64,000 nt of DNA, from assembly GCF_042678305.1 (NCBI RefSeq), contig NZ_JBHUDT010000008.1, one strand, 5' to 3'. Under the pieces are notes generated by a model. The model was not told the DNA's origin, searched no databases, and saw only the letters and a program-made list of their open reading frames with translations. This DNA is from Gelatiniphilus marinus (GTDB lineage: Bacteria; Bacteroidota; Bacteroidia; Flavobacteriales; Flavobacteriaceae). Shown here piece by piece: positions 50,531 to 59,655 of this stretch. Position 1 is the stretch's first letter, and each line of letters begins with the position of its first letter. The position numbers and the translations under genes were made by a program.

Positions 50531-51877
50531 TTGAGCTCTTATCTGTCTTTTTTTAATTTGAATAAAAAGTTATTTGTAATTATAATATTAACACACTTTG
50601 TTTTTTTTATTATTAAAATCTCATTAGGAAATTTTTATTTAGCTGATTCATACGAGTATTACGGTTTAGCCGAAAACATAAAAAACAGCTTTGAGTTTTA
50701 TTCGGGTCGTTTTGGCACTGAAATAAATTTTGAGCATTATACAAAAAGACCACCAATATATAGCTTATTCATACTCATATTTTCTTTTTTTTTAAATTCG
50801 GAAATTAGCGTTTTAATTGCCCAAAATACACTTTCAATAGTAAGTGTTTTTTTATGTGTTAAGTTGTTCAAGAAATACTACAAACAAATAAATCAAAATA
50901 TTTTAGTTCTCTTTCTGTTAACCTCTGTAAGTCAGTTTATTTATTCAAACTTTCTGATGAGCGAAATCTTGTTTCAATTCTTAATCATTTTATTGTGTTA
51001 CTTATTTCATCACTTAATCACTAAAAACAAGGCACATCATTTATTATGTTTTCAGATTGTAATTGTTTTGCTGTTTTTAACAAAACCTGTTTTTTATTTG
51101 TTTGTTTTACCTAACATTATTTTATGTGTTTGGTTAACCAAGTACATAAAAAAAGCATTTCTATTTTCATTAATACCACTTATTGCATGCCTATTATATA
51201 TGGATTGGAATTACCAAAGAACGGGCAGTTTTGAGTTTTCCAGCATTCAAAATATAAATTTAAAAAACTGGAATTTATATTATTTTCAAACCTATAAATA
51301 CGGTGAAGACTATGCTGATAAAATTAGAACGGAAATTACCCAAAAAGCCAGTAAAGAAACTACCTATGCCGAACAACAAAATGCAACTAGAGATTTATGC
51401 TTAAATTATTTAAAAAAAGATTGGTTAAGTTACATCTATATGCATTTTAAGGGTGCATTTAAAATGTTTTTAGACCCCGGAAGATTTGATATATATAATT
51501 TTTTTGAATTAGACAAACAGGTAGGAGAAGGTTTTTTAAAAGCCTATTATAAAGAAGGTTTTTCAGGAGTATTTAACTATTTAAAAGTACAGCCTCTCAT
51601 AATAATAATTATTATACCTATTTTGATGTTATTCAATATATTAAAATTAATTGGGTTCGCTCTATTTTGGAAAAATAATTACAAAACAGCACCAAAAGTA
51701 TTTTGGTTTATGCTTTTTATCATCGCATATATAACGGTTTTAACCGGCTTAATTGGCGCATCAAGGTTTTTAGTTTCGGTATTGCCCATTTATTTGCTTT
51801 TCGCTGTTTTGGGTTTTTCAAGAAAAAAGAAACCTTTACAGGTTTTTAAGCAGGGTTTAGTTTCCCGTTCTTTATAA
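50531..51877 (+). CDS. GT39/ArnT-like membrane glycosyltransferase
   Basis: A 448-residue polytopic protein with about ten membrane helices. After the first helix it has LADSYEYYGLAENI, the acidic loop typical of lipid-linked sugar transferases (GT39/GT83-like), and RPPIYSLFILIF next. Transfer of a sugar from polyprenyl phosphate to an envelope acceptor is likely. No ATG lies in the first 130 codons; the frame opens after a stop at 50516-50518, so TTG at 50531 is the best start (ATT at 50519 is the only other early option). The next gene is an UGM-like oxidoreductase on the same strand. Confidence 0.75.
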   Translation: MSSYLSFFNLNKKLFVIIILTHFVFFIIKISLGNFYLADSYEYYGLAENIKNSFEFYSGRFGTEINFEHYTKRPPIYSLFILIFSFFLNSEISVLIAQNTLSIVSVFLCVKLFKKYYKQINQNILVLFLLTSVSQFIYSNFLMSEILFQFLIILLCYLFHHLITKNKAHHLLCFQIVIVLLFLTKPVFYLFVLPNIILCVWLTKYIKKAFLFSLIPLIACLLYMDWNYQRTGSFEFSSIQNINLKNWNLYYFQTYKYGEDYADKIRTEITQKASKETTYAEQQNATRDLCLNYLKKDWLSYIYMHFKGAFKMFLDPGRFDIYNFFELDKQVGEGFLKAYYKEGFSGVFNYLKVQPLIIIIIIPILMLFNILKLIGFALFWKNNYKTAPKVFWFMLFIIAYITVLTGLIGASRFLVSVLPIYLLFAVLGFSRKKKPLQVFKQGLVSRSL

Positions 51878-51925
51878 ACACATATATTGTATATTGGCAG
51901 CCTATTCTATTTTTAATATTTATAA

Positions 51926-53347
51926 ATGAAAAAAGCCATTGTTATTGGTGCTGGCCCCGCAGGACTTAGTAGTGCGCACGAGTTAAGCAAAAAAGGGGTC
52001 GAGGTTATTGTATTAGAAGCCAGCAACCATGTGGGTGGCATGTCTAGGAGTTTTGATTTATGGGGGCAAACAGTAGATTTGGGGCCACATCGTTTTTTTT
52101 CTAAACAAAAAGAGGTGAATGCCTTTTTTAATGAATTGATAAAAGATGATTTTACACTTGTAAATAGGCAAACCCGAATATATTATAGTGGTAAATATTT
52201 TCAGTATCCATTAAAATTTGGCAATGTTTTAAAAAACCTATCATTAGTCACTATTTTTCAAATTCTTTGGCATTATTTGGTTAGAGTTTTTTTTCCCATT
52301 AAAAACCCAAAAAATTTAGAAGAATGGATAAGCAATAGGTTTGGAGAAAAGCTATATTCCATATTTTTTAAAAATTACAGTGAAAAACTTTGGGGAATAA
52401 AATGTACCCAAATTGATGCAGATTGGGCAGCACAAAGAATAAAAACACTTTCATTGGTTCAAGCCGTAATTTCTTCAATTTTTAATAACCAAGGGCATAA
52501 GCATAAAACATTGGTCGATCAATTTGCCTACCCCAACAATGGCACCGGCACATTATATGAACGCGCAGCTGAATCAATTAAAAAGAAAAATGGAGAAATA
52601 GCTCTTAACTCACCCGTAAAAAGAGTTTTGCTCGATAAAGGCAATAAAAAGGTTAGCGGTGTAGAATTAACCGATGGCTCTGTAATTAAAGCCGATTACG
52701 TTATTTCCACCATGCCGTTAACCAATTTGGTAAATGGTTTGGGCCATCTTCCCAAAAAGGTAAAAGAAGCCGTTAATTCGCTTTATTTTAGAAATACCAT
52801 CTTGGTTTATTTTGAAGTAGATACAATAAACCTATTTACAGATAATTGGTTGTATATCCACGCTCCAGAAGTTAAATTAGGAAGGGTAACAAACTTTAGA
52901 AACTGGTGCCCAACTTTAAACAAGGATAAAAACACTGCTATTTTAGCTTTGGAGTTTTGGTGTTTTGAAAAAGACAAAATGTGGAGTGCCAACGATAATG
53001 ACCTGATAAAAATGGCAAAGAAAGAACTTTCTGATATCAACCTTATGCCAAAAAAATACAAAATTATCAATTCTAAAGTTATTCGGGTTCCAAAATGTTA
53101 CCCTGTTTATGAAACTGGATATATGAAAAAACTAGATATAGTCATAGATTGTTTAAAAGACGTTGAGGGTTTAATGCCTATAGGACGCTATGGGGCATTT
53201 AAGTATAATAATCAAGATCACTCTATTTTAATGGGGCTTTTAGCAGCCAATAAAATAACAAATAACAATCCAACAGATTTATGGAAGGTTAATACCGATA
53301 CTGAATATCAAGAAGATGCCAATATAAAGGATGTTTTAATATATTAA
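51926..53347 (+). CDS. FAD-dependent UDP-galactopyranose-mutase-like oxidoreductase
   Basis: A 473-residue flavoprotein. The N-terminal Rossmann motif GAGPAGLSSAHELSKKG and EASNHVGGMSRSF bind FAD, followed by TVDLGPHRFFSK, typical of the NAD(P)-binding/UGM-like group. The C-terminus has MPIGRYGAFKYNNQDHSILMG (quoted in part), the second FAD-contacting segment. It probably modifies a nucleotide sugar or lipid-linked intermediate for surface polysaccharide, in line with the membrane glycosyltransferase before it. Exact substrate cannot be set; protoporphyrinogen oxidase is less likely by motif. Confidence 0.83.
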   Translation: MKKAIVIGAGPAGLSSAHELSKKGVEVIVLEASNHVGGMSRSFDLWGQTVDLGPHRFFSKQKEVNAFFNELIKDDFTLVNRQTRIYYSGKYFQYPLKFGNVLKNLSLVTIFQILWHYLVRVFFPIKNPKNLEEWISNRFGEKLYSIFFKNYSEKLWGIKCTQIDADWAAQRIKTLSLVQAVISSIFNNQGHKHKTLVDQFAYPNNGTGTLYERAAESIKKKNGEIALNSPVKRVLLDKGNKKVSGVELTDGSVIKADYVISTMPLTNLVNGLGHLPKKVKEAVNSLYFRNTILVYFEVDTINLFTDNWLYIHAPEVKLGRVTNFRNWCPTLNKDKNTAILALEFWCFEKDKMWSANDNDLIKMAKKELSDINLMPKKYKIINSKVIRVPKCYPVYETGYMKKLDIVIDCLKDVEGLMPIGRYGAFKYNNQDHSILMGLLAANKITNNNPTDLWKVNTDTEYQEDANIKDVLIY

Positions 53348-53392
53348 TTGCATGCTGTTTTAAAGCTGAAAAAATAATGTATTGAACACAAA

Positions 53393-53422
53393 AAAAAGCT
53401 TCTGGGATACCAGAAGCTTTTT
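53393..53422. terminator. Bidirectional terminator between UGM-like gene and gdhA
   Basis: AAAAAGCTTCTGG (53393-53405), loop GATA, CCAGAAGCTTTTT (53410-53422) form a perfect 13-bp stem with A- and T-runs at both ends. It serves the convergent genes on each side. Confidence 0.9.
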
Positions 53423-53445
53423 GGTCTTTTATATTACAGTTAATT

Positions 53446-54789
53446 TTAAACCACACCCTGCGCCAACATAGCATCGGCTACTTTAACAAAACCTGCGATA
53501 TTTGCTCCTTTAACATAATCTATATAACCGTCTTCTTCCTTGCCGTACTTAATGCAAGAATCGTGGATGTTGCACATAATTTCTTTTAATTTGTTATCAA
53601 CTTCTTCTCGTGTCCATGAGAGCCTTAACGAGTTTTGGGTCATCTCTAGTCCAGAAGTTGCAACACCGCCGGCATTTGATGCTTTTCCTGGTGCGTATAA
53701 TATTTTGGCTTTGTGAAAGGCACCCATAGCTCCTCTGGTTGAAGGCATGTTAGCGCCTTCGCTTACACATATACATCCGTTTTTAATTAGTGTTTCGGCA
53801 TCGGCCTGGTCAAGTTCATTTTGTGTGGCGCATGGCAATGCAATATCGCAGGTAACGCCCCAAGGTGTTTTGCCTTTTACAAATTCTGCATTGGGGTATT
53901 TTTCTATATATTCTGAAATTCTGGCTCTTTTAACGTTTTTTAATTCCATCACATGGGCCAATTTTTCTGAATCTATACCGTTTGAGTCTATTATGTATCC
54001 TGAAGAATCAGACATTGTTAATACTTTAGCGCCCAGCTCTAATGCTTTTTCAACAGCGTATTGTGCCACATTTCCAGATCCGGAAACAACAACTGTTTTG
54101 TTGTTAAAGCTATCGCCTTTTGTTTCTAACATTTTTTCTGCAAAATACACCGTGCCGTAGCCGGTTGCTTCCGGACGAATTAAAGAGCCTCCCCAAGAGA
54201 TCCCCTTGCCGGTTAAAACGCCAGTAAATTCGTTTCTTAGCTTTTTGTACATTCCAAATAAATAGCCTACTTCTCTAGTGCCAACACCAATATCGCCAGC
54301 AGGCACATCGGTATTGGAGCCAATGTGCCTAAACAGTTCAGTCATAAAGGCATGGCAAAAACGCATAATTTCGTCATCAGATTTGCCTTTGGGATCGAAA
54401 TCCGAACCGCCTTTGCCACCGCCCATAGGCAAAGTGGTTAAAGCATTTTTAAACACTTGCTCAAAAGCCAAGAACTTAAGGATGCTGGCATTAACCGTAG
54501 GATGAAAACGCAAGCCGCCCTTGTATGGCCCAATGGCCGAATTCATCTGTACACGATAACCCCGGTTTACTTGTATCTCTCCTTGGTCGTCCATCCAGCA
54601 AACCCTGAACGAAATTAAACGCTCTGGTTCTACCATTCTAAGAAGTATGTTTTTTCCGTAATAATTCTTGTTGTTTACAATAAATGGGATTATGGATTCT
54701 GCAACCTCTTCAACGGCTTGCAGGAATTCTGGTTCGTGATTGTTTCTTTTGTTTACAAGTTCTAAAAAGTCTTCGATGATGTTTTTCAT
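53446..54789 (-). CDS. gdhA: NADP-type glutamate dehydrogenase
   Basis: A 447-residue hexameric glutamate dehydrogenase, catalysing the reversible amination of 2-oxoglutarate with NAD(P)H. The substrate domain has GPYKGGLRFHP and the catalytic Lys region PMGGGKGGSDFDPKGKSD, followed by PAGDIGVGTREVGYL. The Rossmann domain has VSGSGNVAQYA. Length fits the NADP-specific class of about 445-450 residues. It is monocistronic, bounded by a strong terminator. It links ammonium assimilation to central metabolism. Confidence 0.95.
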   Translation of the reverse strand: MKNIIEDFLELVNKRNNHEPEFLQAVEEVAESIIPFIVNNKNYYGKNILLRMVEPERLISFRVCWMDDQGEIQVNRGYRVQMNSAIGPYKGGLRFHPTVNASILKFLAFEQVFKNALTTLPMGGGKGGSDFDPKGKSDDEIMRFCHAFMTELFRHIGSNTDVPAGDIGVGTREVGYLFGMYKKLRNEFTGVLTGKGISWGGSLIRPEATGYGTVYFAEKMLETKGDSFNNKTVVVSGSGNVAQYAVEKALELGAKVLTMSDSSGYIIDSNGIDSEKLAHVMELKNVKRARISEYIEKYPNAEFVKGKTPWGVTCDIALPCATQNELDQADAETLIKNGCICVSEGANMPSTRGAMGAFHKAKILYAPGKASNAGGVATSGLEMTQNSLRLSWTREEVDNKLKEIMCNIHDSCIKYGKEEDGYIDYVKGANIAGFVKVADAMLAQGVV

Positions 54790-55015
54790 TAATAAAATTG
54801 CTTTTATTTTTATTGGAAAATTGATTTAAGGCCACTAATATACACTATCTTAAAAAAACTCTCTTCTTTTTTTTGGGGTTTTAGCCCGCTTTTTTTTTGT
54901 AATTTGCGATTGCCTTGGTTTTTAAAGGTAATTAATAATTGAAATCGCATTTTTTTGCCTTTAAAAGTTGTTTTTATTTAATTTTTTTGCAGTTTTGTTG
55001 CAAAATAGATAAATG

Positions 55016-55046
55016 TTTGTTTGTTAATTGCATTTTTATATATTTG
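55016..55046 (+). promoter_or_regulatory. Promoter of the outer-membrane protein gene
   Basis: TTTG (55016-55019), 19 bases, TATATTTG (55039-55046) match the Bacteroidota consensus exactly. Transcription should begin near 55053, which supports the ATG at 55082 over earlier candidates at 55028 or 55055. Confidence 0.8.
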
Positions 55047-55081
55047 TCCTGATAATGCCTCAAAAAAACAAAACCTTGTTT

Positions 55082-55909
55082 ATGCTTAACTTGAAACATT
55101 TAGCTTTTGCTATGTGCTTGTTTGTTGTATCTCAAACAGCATATTCCCAATTAGGCTTTTCTCACGAAATAGGTGTTATAACTGGTCCAGTAGAATTTAG
55201 ATCTGATTTTGGCAGTCGTGATGATGTAAAAACCAATTTTGGTAATTCTGGTTTTGGTTTTGGTATTGTACATTATATAAACTTTTCTTACAGAGCAGAT
55301 TGTAACTGCTATACCACCGATACCTATTTTAACGACCATTTTAAGATTAGAAACGAAATATCTTGGAATAAAACCACTTTAAACCATCATGGAGAATGGG
55401 TAAACCCCAATAGAATTACCGTTAATGCCGATAAGCTAAGAGCGCATTCTGGAATTGCACAAAATCTTGATATTGGAACCCAGATTGAGTTTTTCCCGAG
55501 GAGCATTAGGGATTTTCAGGCGTTTGCCTTTAGGTTTGCGCCTTTTGCAAGCTTAGGTGTGCATTATACTTCTTTTAGCCCAAAAGCGAGTACAACCTAT
55601 GGTAATACTGCCGACCCTAATTATAGAGGGGTTTTCGATCAGGCTAATATTTATTCGCATTGGTTTGATAATTTTGATCCTGCACTAGACCCATATCCCA
55701 TTAACGTAAACGGAGGTAGTACATGGTCTATGGTTAGTAGTGTGGGTGTGCGCTATAAGCTGGACAAGTTATCTGATTTAATGCTGGATTTTAGGTTTCA
55801 ATATTACTTTAGCGATTGGGTAGATGGCCTAAACCACAAACTGCAATATAACAAACACAACGATTGGCTTGTGTGGGTAAATGTTGGTTACATTTATTAT
55901 TTAGATTAA
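55082..55909 (+). CDS. Exported outer-membrane-type protein, THC0290_0291-like family
   Basis: A 275-residue protein from the ATG at 55082, chosen from promoter position and the signal peptide (LAFAMCLFVVSQTAYSQ). The mature part is beta-rich with aromatic strands, alternating Gly/Phe (NFGNSGFGFGIVHYINFS) and a final strand ending VNVGYIYYLD, as in outer-membrane barrels. A Cys pair (ADCNCY) is near residue 75. It resembles a family named THC0290_0291 in flavobacteria; function unknown. It is transcribed alone from a clear promoter. Confidence 0.75.
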   Translation: MLNLKHLAFAMCLFVVSQTAYSQLGFSHEIGVITGPVEFRSDFGSRDDVKTNFGNSGFGFGIVHYINFSYRADCNCYTTDTYFNDHFKIRNEISWNKTTLNHHGEWVNPNRITVNADKLRAHSGIAQNLDIGTQIEFFPRSIRDFQAFAFRFAPFASLGVHYTSFSPKASTTYGNTADPNYRGVFDQANIYSHWFDNFDPALDPYPINVNGGSTWSMVSSVGVRYKLDKLSDLMLDFRFQYYFSDWVDGLNHKLQYNKHNDWLVWVNVGYIYYLD

Positions 55910-55972
55910 ACACAAATTAATTAACAAATAAAAACCCCGTAATTGAAAGCTCAGTTGTAGGTTTTTTGTTTT

Positions 55973-57112
55973 CTAACCTAAGGCTTGTTTTAAGTCGGCA
56001 ATTAAATCATCAATATCTTCAATACCTACGCTTAGTCTAATTAACGAATCTACAACCCCTGTTTTTTCGCGTTCTTCTTTTGGTATGCTAGCGTGCGTCA
56101 TGCTTGCAGGATGTCCGCAAAGCGACTCTACACCGCCTAAAGATTCTGCCAAAGTAAACACCTTTAAATTTTCAACTATTTTAATAGCCTTTTCAAAATT
56201 GTTTCCTTTAGAGGTAAACGAAATCATACCTCCAAAAGCTTTCATTTGCGATTTAGCGATTTGATGATTTGGATGCTGTTCAAACCCGGGCCAATATACC
56301 TTTTCAATTTTAGGGTGGTTTGCCAAGTACTCAGCTACAGCCTTACCGTTTTCGCAATGGCGCTGCATTCTTACGTGTAATGTTTTTATGCCTCGTAACA
56401 CTAAAAAGCTATCTTGCGGCCCACAAATAGCACCACTTGCGTTTTGTATAAAATACAGCTTGTCTGCCAAATCTTTGTTTTTTACAACCAATGCGCCCAT
56501 AACCACATCGCTATGTCCGCCAAGGTATTTAGTTGCCGAATGCATTACAATGTCTGCTCCCAAATTTAATGGTTGTTGTAAATAGGGCGTAGCAAAGGTA
56601 TTATCTACAGCTAACAGAACCTTGTGTTTTTTAGCTAATGCAGCTACTGCTTTAATATCAATAATAGCCATCATGGGGTTTGTTGGTGTTTCAACCCAAA
56701 TAAGTTTTGTATTGGTGTTAATGTACCCTTCAATGTTTTTGGCATTTTCCATGCCTATAAAATGAAATTTAATGCCAAAACCCTTAAATATTTTTGTAAA
56801 TAACCTAAACGAACCACCGTACAAATCGTTAGTAGAAACCACTTCGTCTCCAGGTTTTAAAAGTTTTATAACGGCATCAATTGCTGCAAGGCCAGAGCCA
56901 AAGGCAAGTCCGTAGTTACCGTTTTCAATACTAGCAAAAGCGTTTTCCAGGGCGTTTCTAGTTGGGTTGTGCGATCTGGAATATTCGAAGCCCTTATGCC
57001 CGCCAGGGGTAGTTTGGGCGTAGGTTGTTGTTTGGTAAATAGGCGGCATAACTGCACCGTAAGCCAAATCGTGCTTTTGCCCGCCGTGTATAACCTTTGT
57101 GTTAAATTTCAT
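55973..57112 (-). CDS. Trans-sulfuration PLP enzyme (cystathionine gamma-synthase/lyase)
   Basis: A 379-residue Cys/Met-metabolism PLP enzyme from the ATG at 57112 (MKFNTKVIHGGQ), which matches family starts; an earlier ATG would add seven residues. Motifs are PPIYQTTTYAQTTPG, EYSRSHNPTRNALE, DLYGGSFRLF, and the PLP-lysine segment VMHSATKYLGGHSDVVMG (Lys in ATKY). The C-terminal ESLGGVESL and HASIP set it in the cystathionine gamma-synthase/gamma-lyase group. Synthase and lyase cannot be separated by eye. It acts in the homocysteine-cysteine route. Confidence 0.92.
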   Translation of the reverse strand: MKFNTKVIHGGQKHDLAYGAVMPPIYQTTTYAQTTPGGHKGFEYSRSHNPTRNALENAFASIENGNYGLAFGSGLAAIDAVIKLLKPGDEVVSTNDLYGGSFRLFTKIFKGFGIKFHFIGMENAKNIEGYINTNTKLIWVETPTNPMMAIIDIKAVAALAKKHKVLLAVDNTFATPYLQQPLNLGADIVMHSATKYLGGHSDVVMGALVVKNKDLADKLYFIQNASGAICGPQDSFLVLRGIKTLHVRMQRHCENGKAVAEYLANHPKIEKVYWPGFEQHPNHQIAKSQMKAFGGMISFTSKGNNFEKAIKIVENLKVFTLAESLGGVESLCGHPASMTHASIPKEEREKTGVVDSLIRLSVGIEDIDDLIADLKQALG

Positions 57113-57133
57113 GCTTTGTTCTCTTTTGTACAA

Positions 57134-57402
57134 AAGTAGCTTTTATTTGGCCCATAAAAATAATTGTTTCTATCAAATTTTATAACCACTTTTATTAAGT
57201 TTATAAGTTTAAAACTCTCTGGCTTGCACTGTTTTTTGCCTTTTTGTGCCTATAGTTATGGGCAATAATGCATCTTGGGCTTGCCCCGAACAATTTTTAT
57301 TGTTGGCATCTCTATTTCTACTAAAGCTTTTATAAACTATTTAAAATAGCTTTTTCAATTCAAATGCAATAATTACCTTTAGCACAAGTTTATAATTTAC
57401 TT
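57134..57402. other. Gene-free spacer between divergent genes
   Basis: This 269-base AT-rich stretch separates divergent genes. I see only weak short inverted repeats (GGGCTTGCCC near 57278) and no consensus TTTG-N19-TAnnTTTG promoter. Nothing further can be supported. Confidence 0.4.
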
Positions 57403-58122
57403 ATGTTAAAAAAGAGATACCTTTTAATTGCGTGTTTTTTTTGGATGCTTTTTAGCTGTGAGAATGATGTGTTAATTACCTTTTCAGAAACAAATATCAC
57501 TTCAGAAAACAACCGTATTGTTGATGTTAATATTCCTTTGGCAAGCCAAAATACAAGTGCTGCAAAATCTATAAATTCAGCTATCGAGGGCTATGTTATT
57601 AAAACGCTTCAAATTAGAGAGCCTAATGTAGCCAATTTAGAATCTGTTAAAGGAAGCATTGATAGTTTTAATAACGAATATACTGATTTTATTGCCCAAT
57701 TCCCTGAAAGCGCACATAGCTGGGAGGCTCAAATAGATGGCGAGGTTATTTTTAAAACACCAGATATTATATGTGTTTCGTTAACGTCTTATACTAATAC
57801 TGGCGGCGCTCATGGGGTGTTGAATATTTCCTTTTTAAATTTTGAAGCGGCAACCGGAAAATTAATAGATACGCCTAAATTATTCATAGATATTGAAGGT
57901 TTTAAAGCTATTGCCAAAAAACATTTTGAAGCTTCAGTAAAAGACAAAGATCTTCTTTTTAGCAGCGATAATTTTCAGCTTCCAAAAAATATAGGATACA
58001 GTGACGATGGTATTATTTTGCTTTACAACACATACGAAATTGCACCACACTCAGCTGGTATTATAGAATTTAGTATTCCTTTTGAAGACGCCAAATCTTA
58101 CCTAGTTTTTAATAGCTTTTAA
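57403..58122 (+). CDS. DUF4163/DUF3298 lipoprotein
   Basis: A 239-residue lipoprotein (ACFFWMLFSCEND, lipobox Cys about residue 19). The N-terminal DUF4163-like part covers about 40-135. The C-terminal DUF3298 domain (about 135-235) carries NTGGAHGVLNISFLNFEAATG (quoted as signature) and ends YEIAPHSAGIIEFSIPFED. Such proteins resemble the RsiV ectodomain and may bind cell-wall or lysozyme-like ligands. Function here is unknown. Its 3' end overlaps the convergent DinB gene by 21 bases. Confidence 0.85.
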   Translation: MLKKRYLLIACFFWMLFSCENDVLITFSETNITSENNRIVDVNIPLASQNTSAAKSINSAIEGYVIKTLQIREPNVANLESVKGSIDSFNNEYTDFIAQFPESAHSWEAQIDGEVIFKTPDIICVSLTSYTNTGGAHGVLNISFLNFEAATGKLIDTPKLFIDIEGFKAIAKKHFEASVKDKDLLFSSDNFQLPKNIGYSDDGIILLYNTYEIAPHSAGIIEFSIPFEDAKSYLVFNSF

Positions 58123-58566
58123 GAGCGCCAAAATATAACCGTAATGAATGCCCTCGTGGGTAAGTATAAACTGCAGCGCCTCATCAATAGTGTTTAAAGT
58201 GTTTCCGGTTGTAGAAACGGTATAGGCATTATAGTTTTTAAAAACGCCATTGTAGTAATCGGTTTTTGTGTTTTTCAGTGCAGAAAGCAATAAGCCTTTT
58301 ATCTGGTTTGCTTCCTGTTGGGTTACAGGGCCTTCGGGTTTGGTTCCTTTTTTGTATTTGTCAATCATTTCGTCTGAAACCATAGAAGGCAGGCCCGATA
58401 GCCTGTAGGCCAACAATTGCTCTGAAACCACGATGTGGGCGATGTTCCAAATAACATTGTTGTTAAAGCCTTTAGGTACTGTGTTCAAATCTTTCAACGA
58501 AGTATTGTCTATTATTTCAGACAAAATAGTTCGTGTATTGTTTAAAACCCGAAAAGTAAAATCCAT
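58102..58566 (-). CDS. DinB-family protein
   Basis: A 154-residue four-helix DinB/YfiT-type protein. Metal-binding His positions are in NVIWNIAHIVVSEQLL and in THEGIHYGYILALL; the third may be the preceding His region. Members act as thiol S-transferases or have unknown roles. It is convergent with and overlaps the DUF3298 gene by 21 bases, so the two 3' ends share coding DNA. Regulation not evident. Confidence 0.85.
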   Translation of the reverse strand: MDFTFRVLNNTRTILSEIIDNTSLKDLNTVPKGFNNNVIWNIAHIVVSEQLLAYRLSGLPSMVSDEMIDKYKKGTKPEGPVTQQEANQIKGLLLSALKNTKTDYYNGVFKNYNAYTVSTTGNTLNTIDEALQFILTHEGIHYGYILALLKAIKN

Positions 58567-58667
58567 GAATATTTATTTTTTCGATAAATATAGTATTTAT
58601 GCTATAATTGGTTTAATTTGTTGTTGGAATTCTTTAGATTCATGCCAACCAAAAAATTAAATTCAAT

Positions 58668-59036
58668 ATGAAAAAAGTGTACTATTTAAAAACCTGTAGC
58701 ACCTGTGTTAGAATTTTAAAAGCATTGGATTTGCCCTCGGATTTTGTTTTGCAAGATGTTAAATCCGAAGCGATAACGGTTAAGCAGTTAGAGCAAATGA
58801 AAGCGCTTTCAGGAAGCTACGAAGCGCTTTTTAGCAAACGCGCTAAACTTTACAAGGAGATGGGTTTAAAAAACCAAAATCTTGAAGAGCGCGATTATAA
58901 GCATTACATCTTAGAACACTACACTTTTTTAAGTCGGCCGGTTATTATTGTAGAAAATGCTATTTTTATTGGAAATTCAAAAAAGGTAACAGAAGCCCTT
59001 AAAGCTATGTTGCACAAAAAAGGGCTAAAAACCTAA
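58668..59036 (+). CDS. ArsC-like thioredoxin-fold protein
   Basis: A 122-residue ArsC/Spx-like protein. The N-terminus has the active loop TCSTCVRILKAL with Cys10 and Cys13, then helical middle and FLSRPVIIVENAIFIG, the conserved Arg-Pro segment. It differs from classical arsenate reductases (C-x5-R, HC(X)5) and from Spx in details, so enzymatic arsenate reduction is not certain. No arsenic genes are next to it. It may be a thiol-dependent reductase. Confidence 0.85.
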   Translation: MKKVYYLKTCSTCVRILKALDLPSDFVLQDVKSEAITVKQLEQMKALSGSYEALFSKRAKLYKEMGLKNQNLEERDYKHYILEHYTFLSRPVIIVENAIFIGNSKKVTEALKAMLHKKGLKT

Positions 59037-59086
59037 AATATATAAAAGCAAAGCGTTGTTTCTTAACAATTGATTAATGGGTTTTT

Positions 59087-59485
59087 TTAGCTGTTTTCCT
59101 TTTTCGGCTTGAAGATAAACGCAGAAGGAAAGTTTTTTTTAATTCTTTTTAAAGCCCTATCGGCTTCTAAACGTGTTCTAAAATTTCCTGCCCATATTTT
59201 AAAGTTCGGCGTATCAAAAACAATTTTAGAATACCAGTTGGCATAAATAGAGCCAAATTCTTTTTGTGCGGCCAATGCACTGGCCCTGTTTCCGCTGTGT
59301 ATCTGTATTTTATAGCGGTCAGATATTTTTTCGTCTTTATTAAGCTCTTTTTTTAGAGCTAACAGTTTAGAGATATTTTTATCTTGGTTTATAACAACAT
59401 GTCCTTCTTGGGCAAAGCAATTAGCTGTTGTAAATATAAAAAAAACTATGACAAATGTTAGTAAATTGAGATTTGTGGTTTTCAT
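59087..59485 (-). CDS. SPOR-domain protein
   Basis: A 132-residue exported protein: signal peptide (FVIVFFIFTTANCFAQ) and one SPOR domain at about 55-130, with YKIQIHSGNRASALAAQKEF and FKIWAGNFRTRLEADRALKRI. SPOR domains bind denuded septal peptidoglycan. The region between is a short helix. It lies alone on the minus strand next to the act operon. A cell-division or wall role is likely by domain. Confidence 0.9.
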   Translation of the reverse strand: MKTTNLNLLTFVIVFFIFTTANCFAQEGHVVINQDKNISKLLALKKELNKDEKISDRYKIQIHSGNRASALAAQKEFGSIYANWYSKIVFDTPNFKIWAGNFRTRLEADRALKRIKKNFPSAFIFKPKKENS

Positions 59486-59585
59486 AAGTTTAGAAATTTA
59501 TGCAAATGTATAAGTTATAAACTAAAACAGGACGCTTTTTGTTATTTAGAATCCCTCTAAATTGATAATTAACACTTCTGTAACA

Positions 59586-59616
59586 TTTATAAAATCGACT
59601 TTTAATATTACTTTTG
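59586..59616 (+). promoter_or_regulatory. Probable promoter of the act operon
   Basis: TTTA (59586-59589), 19 bases, TACTTTTG (59609-59616). The -7 box fits TAnnTTTG exactly and the -33 box differs in one base. The predicted transcript starts near 59623, giving a 30-base leader before the ATG at 59656. Confidence 0.65.
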
Positions 59617-59655
59617 TTAGAGATTTTTTTAACTGTTTCTTTTCTGTATTTTTAA

